Below are positions 53,201 through 64,000 of a stretch of 64,000 nucleotides of DNA, one piece after another; position 1 is the stretch's first letter; each line of letters begins with the position of its first letter. The DNA comes from Whitmania pigra. Lineage: Eukaryota > Annelida > Clitellata > Hirudinida > Haemopidae. The notes beneath the pieces are model-generated. The model saw only the letters and a program-made list of their open reading frames with translations. It ran no database searches and had not been told where the DNA came from. The stretch covers positions 1 through 64,000 of the forward strand of contig JAJTWR010000365.1 of the NCBI GenBank assembly GCA_021613335.1. Direction: 5' to 3'. The translations under genes and the position numbers were made by a program.

Positions 53201-56200
53201 AATGTTAGCGAGTTTGGAGAGAGCTGGAGCTAGAATGGGAGAGTACTTTTTTAGGAGAGAGGTTGGGAAAGGATCTAGCGGGGAGGTTTTGTTGGGCAGA
53301 GCTCGAATGGCTTTCAAGACTTCTATAGGCGAGACAGGAGGGAGAGTTGAAAAAGGCGTGCCGGTGAACTGCCTGGCTGGATGGGATGAGATAGATGATG
53401 AAGAAAGTGTATTGGCGATTGACTGATGAATGTTGGCTATTTTTGAGATGAAAAATGCATTGAATGAGGTGACGAGAGACTGGCACTCAGCGTCGGAGTA
53501 GTGTTGACGAGGGTTGCTGTGCAATAGGCTATGAAGCGAACGCCACATGGAACGTGGATTGGCGTTGGAGCTGAGTTCTTCCTTGATAGAAGATGCCCTG
53601 GAGTCGAGGATGGCCAGTCTGGCGGCGTCCTTTGCGGATTTGTACTCCTGTTTTGTAGCTGATGTACGTTTGCGAAGATATAGACGTTCCAAGCGTCGGC
53701 AACGTTTCTTGGCTTCGATAGCTTCGTTGGAGAGCTGGTTGTTTGAGTACTGGCCCACGCGGACGGTCAGCTTCTTGAAGGGGGCGTGTTCGTCGAAGAT
53801 ATGCTCTAGCTTTCTGTTGAGGAGAGTGGCGAACCCTTCGGCGTCGAGGTCGCATGAGTGGAGCTCTTCGGAGACTGAGTGGAGGTCCCTCTCGAAGGTG
53901 TCCCGGTCAATGCTGTTGAGTCGGCGACGGTGAATGGCACGGACCGAGGGCTGGGGTTTCTCCACTGAGATATTGGACGATATGAGATGATGATCGGAAT
54001 ACGTCACATCAATTATGTTTATATTGGAGAGTAGGTTGTGAGATGATGACCCATGAGAAGATCGAGTATGTGGCCATGGGTGTGGGTTGGGGCGGCGACA
54101 TGCTGTGTGAGTCCGTGAGACTCGATTGATTCCTCCAGGAGGTGGTGGATCCTTGTCCCTGTGCCAGGTGCGTTGAAGTCGCCGCAGACGACGAAGGGGA
54201 TGTCGTGCGATGAGATGAAGTCGATATGTTCTTCGAAAGCGGCTAGGAATGAGAGAGTGACGGGCCCCGGACGGCGGTAGATGGATGAGATTATGAATGA
54301 TGATTTGCGGGTGTTGAATTTGAGGTTGAGAATTTCGAATTCAGCAGAACCCTGCTCTATTTTGGTGGATGACAGCAATGCCGCCCCCTCTTTTGCCGTT
54401 GGAGGGGCCGCGATGTTGGTTCAAAATTCGTTTAATTCAAAATCTTTTTTAAAGTAGTTAAGATGGTCCAAACAATAAAAAAATTGTTATAATACAGAAA
54501 AGCACTGAGCAACAGGTTTGTTTTTATTAAATAGATAGATCTAATTAATTGTAAATGAACGTCATTTATATGCTGATGTCCCAGAATGCACTTTTCAACG
54601 ACCACTGACATAACAGCACTATCCTTGTTTAAAACAAGACTCATCACAACATTAGAAATTACAACCACATCACCTATACAGCCATCTGAACTTTACAACC
54701 CCATGAACTTTACAACCCCATGAACTTTACAACCATCTGGACTTTACAACCCCATGAACTTTACAACCATCTGGACTTTACAACCACCTGAACTTTACAA
54801 CAACATGAACTTTACAACCATCTGAACTTTACAACAACATGAACTGTACAACCATCTGGACTAACTTGTGCCAAGTGCACATCAAGAAGCACCAAAGGTT
54901 TCAGAAAGTGTTGACATTCTAATTACAAATCCATTGCAACATCATTGCCAATGCCACATTACTAAACTCACCAAAATTTCCATAAGGGGTGGATGCATTG
55001 CCAGCATTGGAGGAGGAGTTACTGGTGTTGGCCACACCTACTCTGCCAGCAAAACTAGCACCAGAAGTATTGGTCACAGGGTTGTTGTAGTTGTTGGGAG
55101 GAGGATTATAATTATTGGGAGGAGCTCTGTAGTTGTTGACACTGCTGTTGTTGTTGTTGTTGTTAGTAGCTGATTCTGACTGTTTGAAGGGCTGAGGATT
55201 TCCAATCTTTCCACCAGAAACTTCCGGAGTGGCGATGACAGTCACCTCCATTATCACCAACACCTTCCTAATGGGGAATTATCACATAAATTAACAATAA
55301 AATGGCATGGGCACATCACATTATTAAGCTCCCAATGATTTTGACATTAGTCATTAATTAATTAATTATAGTTAGACATAATTTATGAAAATAATTTATC
55401 AATTACTAAATGCCTACCTAAGATCATAATATGGGACAATAAACAATGTCAGTTTATCTTAATAAATAAAGGTGTCAATTACTTCTCTTGTCCAATGACA
55501 TTGCATATGTATTTGTCCAGTCTTATGATGGCATTGACATCAATTTGACCATTTGTCACTTTATCATTGAGATGTGTGGCCAACATGGCAGCTGCATTGA
55601 TTAATTACAACTTAAGTTATTCAATTACCCCGTCATTCATCATATTTCAGTAATTATTAATACCAAAACCAAAGTGTTGTATTTTATTCTTAATTAAAAG
55701 AATGTTCAAAAAACTTTGTTGTTGTTATCAATGATTCTTAATATAATCTCCTTTTAACTCTATAATTAAGCTAATGATATTATTACAACTATTGGTTACG
55801 TCTTACATGAAACTGTGTAAACTCCATCAGACAACAAGAGCCTGTATCGATCGGGAGTTTGTTGCTGGGAAACAATTTTCTTCTGACCCTTGAACGAGCA
55901 ATTTACATGTAACTTGCTGTTGGCTCATTTAAGTTCATTAAGAGCTTTATATTTCCAACAGAATCATGTATTTGAAACAATCAGTTTAAAATTTGAAAGG
56001 CAGGAAACAAAATGTCACACAAAATTAATCAAATAATCAATACTAATGCAATACTGATATGTATTTGTATTTGCTTATGTTCATATAGATCAGGCCTTAC
56101 TAATACAGTTGTGTAATAATTTTGTTGTGTAATTATTGCATAAATACCATTTTAGAGAATGTTATTATAAGTTTCTCACCAAGACTTGGACTATGGGCAT

Positions 56201-56417
56201 ATCACATTCCATGCCATTCATAATATTCTAAAATATAACAAACCAGTTAATTAATTCCATGTTCATTGTAAAGTGTGCTACTATAGAACCAAATCTAACA
56301 AATCAAACTAAGGCACGCAACTCCGGCAACAGGTACTGCGTAATTTGAATTAACGACATATTCAAACAAAAATTAAAAGTACAAATTAACCTCCAAACAA
56401 CGCGTCGTCAAAGCCAT
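47240..56417 (-). CDS. RPA1: Replication protein A 70-kDa DNA-binding subunit
   Basis: Sixteen phase-consistent exons: 56417-56391, 56227-56180, 55888-55807, 55591-55483, 55267-54972, 51065-50903, 50735-50564, 50419-50230, 50022-49889, 49675-49606, 49453-49310, 48538-48417, 48206-48099, 47975-47868, 47668-47582, 47347-47240; 655 aa (about 616 in human). It is the large subunit of the eukaryotic ssDNA-binding heterotrimer. Order: an N-terminal OB fold ([22 protein letters not shown]), an Asn/Pro-rich linker (exons 5-6), DBD-A ([42 protein letters not shown]), DBD-B (DVIGVV to LRGWFD) and DBD-C. DBD-C has a zinc ribbon, CPEC then CEKC, at aa about 521-541. The first Cys pair is spaced by two residues, where the human protein has four. 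Exons 1 (27 nt) and 2 (48 nt) are tiny. Intron 5 (3.9 kb) carries a LINE and a SINE in the gene's own orientation; intron 11 carries a shorter LINE relic. Confidence 0.96.
48605..48990 (-). mobile_element. Truncated, internally deleted LINE copy in RPA1 intron 11
   Basis: Matches the 3' half of the LINE at 51482-54420 base by base over long stretches. Shared pieces include GAGGACCAG, GGATATGTCG/GGATGTGTCG, CCCAGATGAG, GATGAACATTATTTC and TGCCAGTCATTAATGGC. The left end has (TTA)n plus a short 3' tail joined directly to an internal part, so the copy has an internal deletion. It is older and more diverged than the large copy. Confidence 0.85.
51143..51327 (-). mobile_element. tRNA-derived SINE, copy 2 (RPA1 intron 5)
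   Basis: On the minus strand it has an A-box-like TTGGCCGAATGGG and, downstream, a B-box-like GTGTTCGAAACC. It ends in a tail containing CTCTGACGTTACGC and GGCGCCATATAAA. It aligns along its whole length with copy 1 at 2430-2600. The tail matches the LINE 3' end starting 155 bp away. Confidence 0.8.
51482..54420 (-). mobile_element. CR1/L2-type non-LTR retrotransposon, 5'-truncated and frame-broken
   Basis: On the minus strand it runs from an AP-type endonuclease piece ([10 protein letters not shown] near 54190) through the reverse transcriptase. RT landmarks are [46 protein letters not shown] and the catalytic YADD. The C-terminal end ([24 protein letters not shown]) is typical of CR1/L2-like elements. 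The coding part stops at about 51523, followed by a short tail and (TTA)n. A 241-bp perfect tandem duplication breaks the RT frame, and a further frameshift near 54360 breaks the endonuclease. Truncation at about 54420 removes the start. It lies in RPA1 intron 5 in the sense orientation. I see no clear target-site duplication. Confidence 0.92.
52554..53035. repeat. 241-bp perfect tandem duplication inside the LINE
   Basis: The unit at about 52554-52794 is repeated at about 52795-53035 without visible differences (both begin AAGCCAAGAAAGTGCGAGG and end TAATATGGGG). 241 is not a multiple of three, so the reverse transcriptase frame is shifted. Identity implies either a very recent event or an assembly artefact. 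Confidence 0.95.
54685..54860. repeat. 17-18 bp minisatellite in RPA1 intron 5
   Basis: Alternating variants of GAACTTTACAACCCCAT and GACTTTACAACCATCTG are repeated about ten times. Confidence 0.9.
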
Positions 56418-57009
56418 GGTCGGTACTCTATCTCGGCAATTCAGTTCCAAATAAAAACGAGTTATGTTTGTTGGCGGGAGTCAAAAACTACGAAAACATC
56501 GTATCTGTATACCCATCCCATTATTATTTTATTTACAGACATTATCATGTAAACATTTATTTATGGTATTAAATATTTTGCTAATAAAAAATTTTTATTT
56601 AATAAAAAAATCCTCATTCAAATACAACCTGTCTAATTTATTCCTATTGTAAATTGTTCGTAAAATGCAAACCTAAAACTGAGACGTAATATATATATTT
56701 AATGAGACAAAACATGGCTACAATTTTCTATCACTATTCTATTTATAAAGAAATAATTAGATAATAACAATAATTACGAAAATACTGGTAGGTATTTTAT
56801 TTAAAGTCAATTCCATAATGAGATGATTTAGACTGCACAGAAAATACTATTTTAGAGAATGTTATTGTATGCAGGAACGTCGTTTTTGGGGTGTGGAGCA
56901 TAGGGAAAATTGATTTATGACATTATTTACGCAAAAAGGTCATTTCCTCGCGTTATGTTCACCCTTTCCTCTTGGCTAGAAGCAAGTTGTGTGAGTTTGC
57001 CTATTATAT
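56418..57009. other. 5' flank of RPA1
   Basis: Non-coding, with the RPA1 promoter expected near 56418-56480 on the minus strand. It includes a MITE-like repeat at 56872-57005. Confidence 0.4.
56872..57005 (-). repeat. MITE-like repeat, copy D (diverged, inverse orientation)
   Basis: The plus strand starts CAGGAACGTCG. The reverse complement contains TTGCTTCTAGCCAAGAGG, GGCAAACTCACAC and GAAATGACCTTTTT, which follow the middle of copy B at 45185 in order. Confidence 0.5.
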
Positions 57010-57012
57010 TCG

Positions 57013-57560
57013 ATGAAAAGCAAAAAAACAAAGATCATCACGAAAAGTTGGACGAGGTATTGCCCCAATTTCATACTGGGAAAAGCTGAAACGACTTACC
57101 TGATGGGTGGATGTCCTTTTTTCACAAGAGCCTTACCAGGATTACGAAATCTACCTTGTAAGACCAGACATCAGAAACTCGGACTCAAGACACTGGAACA
57201 CCGACGCCTCATCCAGGATCACCATTTATGTCTCTGTCACAAAATATTACACAGCTTCACTCACTGTACCATTCCCAAATTCCCCGATTTCCTGTTATCT
57301 CGCACACGTCGTCTACGCTATGAAAAATGCTCAACTACTCACAGGCTCCATTTCTTCACCAACCGAATCGCGAAACCCTGGAACTCTCTATCCCAGATAT
57401 TATTAGCTCTCCAACTCATAGTCAATTTAAGGCCTGCATTTTCAACATCGACTTGAGAAAGTTTCTAACAAGTTTCTAAATTTAATTGACTTAAATTTGG
57501 TATAAGCACTCTATACGTACAGATTATCTGACACCAATTTGTGTTAGCGGTCCCTTGTGA
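57013..57560 (+). pseudogene. LINE reverse transcriptase C-terminal fragment
   Basis: The frame reads LGLKTLEHRRLIQD, CHKILHSFTH, then HFFTNRIAKPWNSL. This is the characteristic end of CR1-like RT proteins (LGL-TLE-RR, FF-NR-WNSLP). After a frame change the expected SQFKACIFNIDLRKFL appears. It is a short dead fragment on the plus strand, not related closely to the RPA1-intron LINE. Confidence 0.75.
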
Positions 57561-57718
57561 CCTTCTTTTTGGATTTTGCATGGATGTCGGCGTAAACCCA
57601 CCTGCCCGACAAAATATCTTTTATTTTCGATATTTAATAGCATATATATATATTAAATATTAATTAATAAAATAATTAAATAATTATGTCGCCTTATTAA
57701 TTTTTTTATCATTACAAA

Positions 57719-57937
57719 TTAATTATATCCAACTACAAATGGAGAATTCGTGATAGGATGAATAAATTGTATTTCGAGATCGTGATTTGGAGAAGTTATT
57801 TGTGAAATGATTTCTTTATTACGACCCTCGTATTTGGTATACTTGTGAACAGGTGAGCCTTTAAGCTGTGACATAAAAGGGATGAGCTCAGCTGGATCTG
57901 TTGAGACTTTTGCTTTAAGCTCCGTCTCAACTTTCAA
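57719..57937 (-). other. Unassigned 72-codon open frame, head-to-head with FABP A
   Basis: An ATG-initiated frame whose start lies 17 bases from the FABP A start codon on the opposite strand. The predicted peptide is of ordinary composition (MKVETELKAKVSTDPAELIP at its start) and I recognise no domain. It would overlap the FABP A 5' UTR and core promoter, so it may be a chance frame or a relic. Confidence 0.25.
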
Positions 57938-57954
57938 CTTCTAAGTCTGATTCA

Positions 57955-60900
57955 ATGGCTACTGATACAGATGTTTCTCTCCAGACCAAACTCCATCACT
58001 TTATAGGTACCTGGAAATTTGAAACAAGTGAAAATTTTGAAGAATATATGAAAGCTGTGGGTATGAAATTTGGTTGTAAGATATTTTCTTCATTAATTGT
58101 TTATAAATTACTTTAATGAGGGTTGAATCACATCATAATTTTTTTGTAATACATGATCTTTTTATAATTTTGTGAGGATTTTAAAAGGCTAGGCTTTTTT
58201 ATGTCGAAAGTTATTTATTTATCAATTGTATTGCTTTGAATGCTGGCTAGTAAATTGAACATAAAAAAGACCACCACAATGGGTCTGGGTCCTAAACTCA
58301 AGGAGGAATAGTATTAAAAATATTGGTAACAACTACTTGTAATTAATCATTATAATTATTTGCATTCTATAGATTCATTTAAAATTAGTACCTAGGCTTC
58401 CAATTTCTTACCAGAGGTGAATTACTTGGTGAGGAAGATAGGGAAATTTGCTAGGCCAGAGATAGTCATTTCTGTGAACAAGGATGAAGTGACTTTCAGA
58501 GCTCATATTCCTCTGATCACTCACACGATCACGTTCAGACTGGGAGAGGAATTTGTTGAAACTACTCCAGATGGTCGAAGAATGCAAGTTTGATGATTCT
58601 TACATTAATAATTGCTTACATAATAATAACTAATTATATACCTCTGATGCATATGTATTTATTATGATTATTAATATCATTATTGTCGTTGTTATTGTCA
58701 CTATTTTTATTACTATTATTTTATTTTGTAATAATTGTCTTAAAGTTAAATTAGCTGTATTTTTGGAAACATATGACCAATTCGCTTATTATAGGAGTTG
58801 TTGACTGCTGAGAGTAATGGAAATTTAGTCATTAATTGTTGGTATAAACAATCATAAAAATAAATATAAACATTATTCGTAAGTACTTTTTGTATTTTTT
58901 CAGATAACATCTTTTACTTATTCTTTCTAGTGAATTGTGCATTCAAGCTTCTTGATTGTTTTATGAGTCACCGTTGTGTTCAATTTCACAATTGCTCTAA
59001 ACCTTGACTCTATAATCTTGTCGTGCATAGCTAATGGAGTAGTTAATCATAGATAAGTTATTACAGTTAAGCATAATTGGCCATCATTAACTAAAAATAA
59101 CAGTAACTGAAGGGTTGTTAATTGGTTGATTAATCAATAATATAAAAAGATATTTGATGCTTCGAATTTCAACTTTTGTTGCTTGACAATCATTGAATGG
59201 TTCAATGTTGATTAGTTCTTTATAGAAAAATGAACCGAGATGTGCTTAAAACACTTTCAAGGTTAAACATTTACATATTTATCTAAAGTTAAATTTAATG
59301 CAAAGAATGATCCGGCTTTTGAGAGGGGAATTGAAACTTCAGATTAGATAAATAGAGGACAATTCATTGTCAAAGATAAGCAGTCTCTCTTTTTTCTGTG
59401 ATTTGGTTTTGGTCAATTCTGAAACCAAACCCAAAAACTCACAAAACGGGAAGACACAAGTGACAGAATTACTTTTATCGACTTTGAACCGATGTAAATT
59501 GAGGTCCAAAACTCATCCACTCTTCTCAAAAAATCAAAATCAGAAAAATGTTGTTTTTTAATTGATGAGAGTTTGGTTATGAGTATTTTTAGTCTTGTCT
59601 TGTTCAAGGTTTGAAAAGCATACCCATACAAAGGACTTTTTTATTTCAAATGGACTTCTAAATATATATCAGATCAATAAATTCCAAACTTGCCTCTTCA
59701 TATACAATTATGAACATAACTTGCTGCCTCCATCCTTTAATAATATGTTTTTCAAATCATCAGATGTCCACTCTTACAATCTTAGATCATCCAATCAATT
59801 GAGATCTGAATTTTCCCGTACCACCTTCAAAAAATTCTCCATATGTTGCAAAGGTCCACTCTTGTTCTCCTCTCTGCCGTTGTTCCTTGTTTCTCTAAAC
59901 AGTTCCTCACTATTTAAATCCCATCTTAAAAAACACATTCTATCCACCTGTTGAACCTGTTATCCACATTTCCACCTTATCATTCATTTTATTACCCTGG
60001 TTTTTTCCTCGTTGATTACATCGCTTATTCATTATTCCGATTATTCCCCGTTTCTCAGTTGTTGCCATTAATTTTCACCTGTCGTTACCATTAGAAGTTT
60101 ATATATAAGCAAAGACCCTTTCAAACGCCCCTTTAAATTTGTCAAATTGAAACTACCTATCCCCTGGATGGGAATTAATTCCCTTGGGATAGTTCATTAA
60201 TGAATTTGTGAATTTTTTTTGGTGTGATTTTTTTGGCTATTTGAATATAGTTTTTTGAAAATAAACGAATTCAAACCTTAAAAAAAAAAAAACAATTTCA
60301 AATATTTTCAAAAACTCCACAATATGAAAATCACTGCTCTAGAACATGAGCTGAACTTTAAACTCCAATCTTCATGGCTCAACTATGTTATTATGATAGG
60401 ATGATAAGGGCTTGCAATTCCAAGTATTGGTAATCAGCAGATTATTTACACTTCACTAATGTAATATTAAAATGTCATTTGAAGCCATTTTATTCAGAAT
60501 TGTAATTATATTTGAAGCCATTTTATGCGGATTTATGTTATGTTACTGCTTTGATTCACCTTAATTTAATCAAATATTAATCCTGAAGACAATCTTTGAG
60601 CTGAAGGATGGAAAGTTGTTTCAAACCCAGAGGGGTAAGGGCATCGTGCCCTCCAATATCACCAGAGAGGTCAAGGACAACTTGCTCATTTGTGTCAGTG
60701 AAAGTTCAATCTTAATTCATAATTACTTAGTAACTTGTATAATTACACAATTATTTATATATTATTTTTAATGTTATTATTTAATTTAATATTTTTATTT
60801 CCGCATTTAAATTAACAAATGCATAGCTATTTCCAAATATTTTTCATAGTTCTGCATTTCTTTTTTTGTTTATATTTACATAATTTTTATTTATGATAAG

Positions 60901-61019
60901 TAAAATTATGATTTAAATAATATATTAATGCAGCTTGCTTTTTTTTGTAATTCTCAACCCATCAGACATTTGAAGCAAAGGAAGTAACCAGCATTCAAAT
61001 TCTCAGAAAAGTGGACTAA
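57955..61019 (+). CDS. FABP: Fatty-acid-binding protein, gene A
   Basis: Four exons: 57955-58060, 58415-58587, 60589-60693, 60966-61019, giving 145 aa with a TAA stop at 61017-61019. Intracellular lipid-binding proteins carry fatty acids or retinoids in a ten-strand barrel. Landmarks are FIGTWKFETSENFEEYMKAVG (strand A and helices), YLVRKIGKFARPE, TFRLGEEFVETTPDGR and KLFQTQRGKG. The C-terminus ends TSIQILRKVD. The four-exon plan with phase 1, 0, 0 introns is close to the animal FABP pattern. The exon 3 donor is set at TGT|GTCAGT because the alternative four bases on gives a stop. Intron 3 carries a LINE relic. A polyadenylation signal AATAAA lies at 61272-61277. Gene B at 62225 is a tandem paralogue. 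Confidence 0.93.
59580..60290 (+). mobile_element. 5'-truncated LINE with poly-A tail in FABP A intron 3
   Basis: The plus-strand frame reads LLNIYQINKFQTCLFIYNYE, LPPSFNNMFF, SYNLRSSNQLRSEF and FKSHLKKHIL. This is the C-terminal RT segment of another non-LTR family. It is followed by a 3' UTR and an A-rich tail at 60279-60291. The 5' end is approximate. It differs from the RPA1-intron LINE. Confidence 0.75.
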
Positions 61020-62109
61020 GCTCTGCTCAGCAATCTATATTTTCATCACAAGAGCAATTGGATTTATCAATCAATTTTTGTTTATTTAAGACTGGTTATA
61101 CTTGTCAGGCAATGTTTATTATCATTCTAATAATGTATAAACTGATTTGTTTACAACCTACATTGATTTACTTTTGTTCGGTGATTTTTTTATGGCATTG
61201 TTTGCATTAGGTAATTTAATTTAATTTGATTACATTTGTGCCGGACACATTTTAATGAGATGCCCAGAAAAAATAAAGTTTTTACCATCTGTGCCTTAAT
61301 GGGAGATAAGCTCTGCTTTGTCTCATCTTGTGGCGAAGTTTTGCATGGATTGGAGCTCAATCCGCTCGAGACTTCGATCGCCACATTGTTAATTAGTTGA
61401 ATATCAGCAAATAAGACGCAATTACAAAGTCACTCACTTTTAATTTTATCGAGTACAATTACGAATAGGCTAGTTCACCCTGTTTTAAAAGCTTCAACGT
61501 ACTCATAATTCTATTTAGCATATATATAGGTTGAGACCTAGTAAAGTAGAAAGCACCTGTGTTCCAAAATCAAAGCATTGGAAAATAAAAACGCCGAATT
61601 GGACTTTAGAGCGGCGGATCGCGAGCGATTAGCGGTGGCTGCGCCTGAAACATTTTAGCAATTTAATGTTGGCGAGTGTTTCAACCTTTGCACTTAATAA
61701 ATCATAACAACTAGGGTGAATTCTGCGATGTTTGTAATGCAAATGATTCAATGCCATCCTTTTGTTCAGTAAATATGATATCGATCATAAGCTCAATTGC
61801 CAATTAACTTCTTAATTCCTTGGATAAAAATGAATCCCATTGTAGATATTATTCTGATAAAATAACATGTCTCCGCTATCTCAATAATTTAATAATTTGA
61901 ATAAAAAATAAATAGCGCATCTGCTGCTGTTGCCAAATTGAAATTTTAAGGCTTCACTTTTTTAATTATGTCTATTCTTCATTTAAAATTTGCTAAATAT
62001 ATTATTATAATTAAGTGAAAATTCACATATTCAAATAAATTAAAAAACTCACATTCCTCATCGCCTCATTTTGATTAATATGCGATTGGAGAGAGCTTGA
62101 AGGCGGTAA
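61020..62109. other. Interval between the FABP genes
   Basis: Includes the FABP A 3' UTR to about 61290 and the upstream region of gene B. I see no other gene. A 64-codon minus-strand frame at 61384-61190 lacks recognisable features. Confidence 0.5.
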
Positions 62110-62117
62110 TATAAAAG
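62110..62117 (+). promoter_or_regulatory. TATA box of FABP gene B
   Basis: TATAAAAG in a locally GC-richer context, 108 bases before the start codon. This leaves room for a start site near 62140 and a short 5' UTR. Confidence 0.7.
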
Positions 62118-62224
62118 GGAATTCTCGTGGCGCTTCCCGTCGTTAGTAAAGCCTCCTTGTGTCTGCCGTAGCTGCTTTGAAGCTGTATCCTCCCTGATTT
62201 CTCACGCACTCCTATCTTTGAAGA

Positions 62225-62861
62225 ATGGCGAGCGATCTCGAAGTCAATCTGAAAAACCAGCTTGGAAATCTCTTGGGCACCTGGAGGCTGGAAAAAAGCG
62301 AAAATTTTGAAGAATACATGAAAGCTGTCGGTAAGATGGGGAATGTTTTTGTATTAGATATGTTCATTATCTTAGTTTCTTAGAGTTGTTTATTTAAAGC
62401 GCATGTCAATTTTATTTTGAAAATTATAAATTACGCAATGCTTATGAAGTAGGTTAAGATGTTACGCTTACACTGAATTTACCAATTAAGACTAATACTA
62501 ATTAATTAATTTTTAAGACACTGATTTCTGAATTTGTTCACTAAGTTTATTCAATGGCATTCATTTAGTTGTTACTGTTAAAAACTCAGTTAAAAAAATA
62601 GCAGTCATTTACTTCAATAAATCCCCATAAATTCATTATTTGTTACCAGTTATTAGTTGTTCGTTACTAATGTGCTAAACTTGATCAGAGGTCGGCTTTG
62701 TGATGAGGAAGCTCGGAACCACTGCAAAGCCCGACGTCATCATTTATGTGGAAAAAGATGAGGTGGCCATCAAATCGCAAACTTCTCTGACCACCCACAT
62801 CATCAAGTTCAAGTTGGGGGAGGAGTTCGAAGAGACCACAGCAGATGGTCGTAAACCCAAG
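62225..62861 (+). CDS. FABP: Fatty-acid-binding protein, gene B (3' part beyond the window)
   Basis: Two exons are seen, 62225-62330 and 62689-62861, with the same lengths (106 and 173 nt) and phases as in gene A. The sequence runs LLGTWRLEKSENFEEYMKAV, FVMRKLGTTAKPD and IKFKLGEEFEETTADGRKPK. The next exons must lie right of 64000, as I find no third exon in the remaining 1.1 kb. The last residues seen sit in strand E/F of the barrel. The second exon is strongly similar to that of gene A, and the encoded ENFEEYMKAVG is identical. The start ATG follows AAGA in good context. Confidence 0.92.
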
Positions 62862-64000
62862 GTGATGATTGAGCGATTGATCTTTCATTAACTCGAATGA
62901 ATCTCTTGCGTTTTTGTCAACTCATGATATAATCACTGATGGATAAGATTCATTAAGATTCAATTCTTAATGATATTCTTTGTTTATGCTTGTGGATTAC
63001 ATGCTTGCATATTTTGCTAGATGTGCTATATTTTTTTTATATATGAGATATACAAGAGATATGAAAAGTAATGTTGAAACACTGGCTGTCGATATACGAA
63101 TTGAGTCGTAAACACGTGGAATAAATTGTGAAGTTGAGCCAGGTGTGGCGTGATGTGCGTTCAATACACGTGTCTGTCGATCAAGCAGCTGAATTGATTG
63201 AACAGCTATATTGTATAGGTGCCATTATTATGCTTCTTGTTATTCAGTTAACGCCCACATATACTCATGTTTATTTATGAACTGTCAGGGCATGTGTTGT
63301 GAGAGATTGATGATAAATATCAGTTGCTTGTGAATTCATGACTGAATCTGAAACTATCGGTTTCAATGAGAGTTTATTTGAGGTGTGATGTTATTCAACA
63401 ATTTTGCACATGTTTGAGTTTTGTAACTGATCTATGTCACTTGAAAATTGCTTTTTTATCTGTTACTATTCACTAGTTTATTATTAATTATTATTATTAT
63501 TAAATTTATTTTAAAAAGTAAAACTGTTTACGGTTATGATCCAATCTGAGCATGAACACACTGCCACATGTCAGTATAGTTTGCTTAAAGCATAAACATA
63601 TGCTTTGCATACACATAAGCTTTGCATAAACATGCTTTGCATACACATAAGCTTTGCATAAACATGCATTGCATAAACATATGCTTTACATAAACATCCT
63701 TAGGGCAAATATCAAGTTAAGCCCCCAGGGCAATAAGATGACAAACAATCTGAGATTGAATGGTAATGCAAACAAATGCTGCATTGTTGCTAGAGTTGAA
63801 TTGCTAACAATTGATCAAAGGAAATCATTTTGATAAACATTTCTGATGGAACAATAAATAATTGGTTATGGTGCTGATAATAATGCAGATAATGAAGTGT
63901 AATGAATTGTAGCCAATGTTGGGCTATCCTAGCAATGACACCTTCAGCACTTTTAAAAACTAGTCATTTCTGTAAAAGCAGGCACAATTTGTAGAGAAAC
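62862..64000 (+). other. Intron 2 of FABP gene B, no exon seen
   Basis: AT-rich sequence with a minisatellite at 63588-63700. No splice-flanked FABP exon is visible to the window end. Confidence 0.6.
63588..63700. repeat. Minisatellite in FABP B intron
   Basis: Variants of GCTTTGCATAAACATATGC and GCTTTGCATACACATAA alternate about six times. Confidence 0.85.

Noticed and set aside
53547..53933. Plus-strand 128-codon frame
   Set aside because: Antisense shadow of the LINE polyprotein.
60589..60697. FABP A exon 3 ending at GTC A|GTGAAAG
   Set aside because: Joining that donor to the last exon gives an immediate stop; the GTCAGT donor four bases earlier gives the expected FABP C-terminus.

Overview
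The window is nuclear DNA from an intron-rich, AT-rich animal. It has many small exons with GT-AG borders, clear metazoan orthologues (PIKfyve, Single-minded, RPA1, a GLB1L2-type beta-galactosidase, fatty-acid-binding proteins) and abundant (GAT)n, (TTA)n and (GATG)n arrays. The gene set and texture fit a lophotrochozoan; a leech-like annelid is plausible, but this is an impression and not a proof.

Layout. 1-3044: non-genic, with a decayed hAT transposon (1595-2959) bounded by a perfect 8-bp target duplication and carrying a nested tRNA-derived SINE. 3045-19439 (+): PIKfyve, modelled in 39 phase-consistent exons (2058 aa; FYVE, DEP, CCT-like and lipid kinase domains). 20080-20570: a broken duplicate of the 3' end of the next gene. 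20953-23796 (-): a two-RRM nucleolin-like protein with a very acidic C-terminus. 24437-25413: a decayed pogo-like element. 25414-29889: non-genic, with a 335-bp (TTA)n array. 29890-38393 (+): single-minded (bHLH-PAS), 7 exons, 997 aa. 39900-45960 (-): GLB1L2-like beta-galactosidase, 17 exons, 651 aa. 46340-46620: fragment of an RNase H-bearing LINE. 47240-56417 (-): RPA1, 16 exons, 655 aa, with two related LINE copies and one SINE in its introns. 57010-57560: another LINE fragment. 57955-61019 (+): FABP gene A, 4 exons. 62225 to beyond 62861 (+): the first two exons of a tandem paralogue, FABP gene B, with a good TATA box.

The genes are unrelated in function (endosomal lipid signalling, nucleolar RNA binding, midline and neural transcription, glycan hydrolysis, DNA replication and repair, lipid transport). 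I see no operon or gene cluster other than the FABP tandem pair. The most informative non-genic content is mobile: a hAT element with a SINE inside it, and a SINE whose 3' end matches the 3' end of the LINE found in RPA1, the classic sign of a SINE mobilised by a partner LINE. There is also a small inverted-repeat (MITE-like) family with about four copies. I found no clearly new biological system; the SINE/LINE pair, the acidic-tail RRM protein with its broken copy, and the Asn-rich insertion in Single-minded are the best leads.
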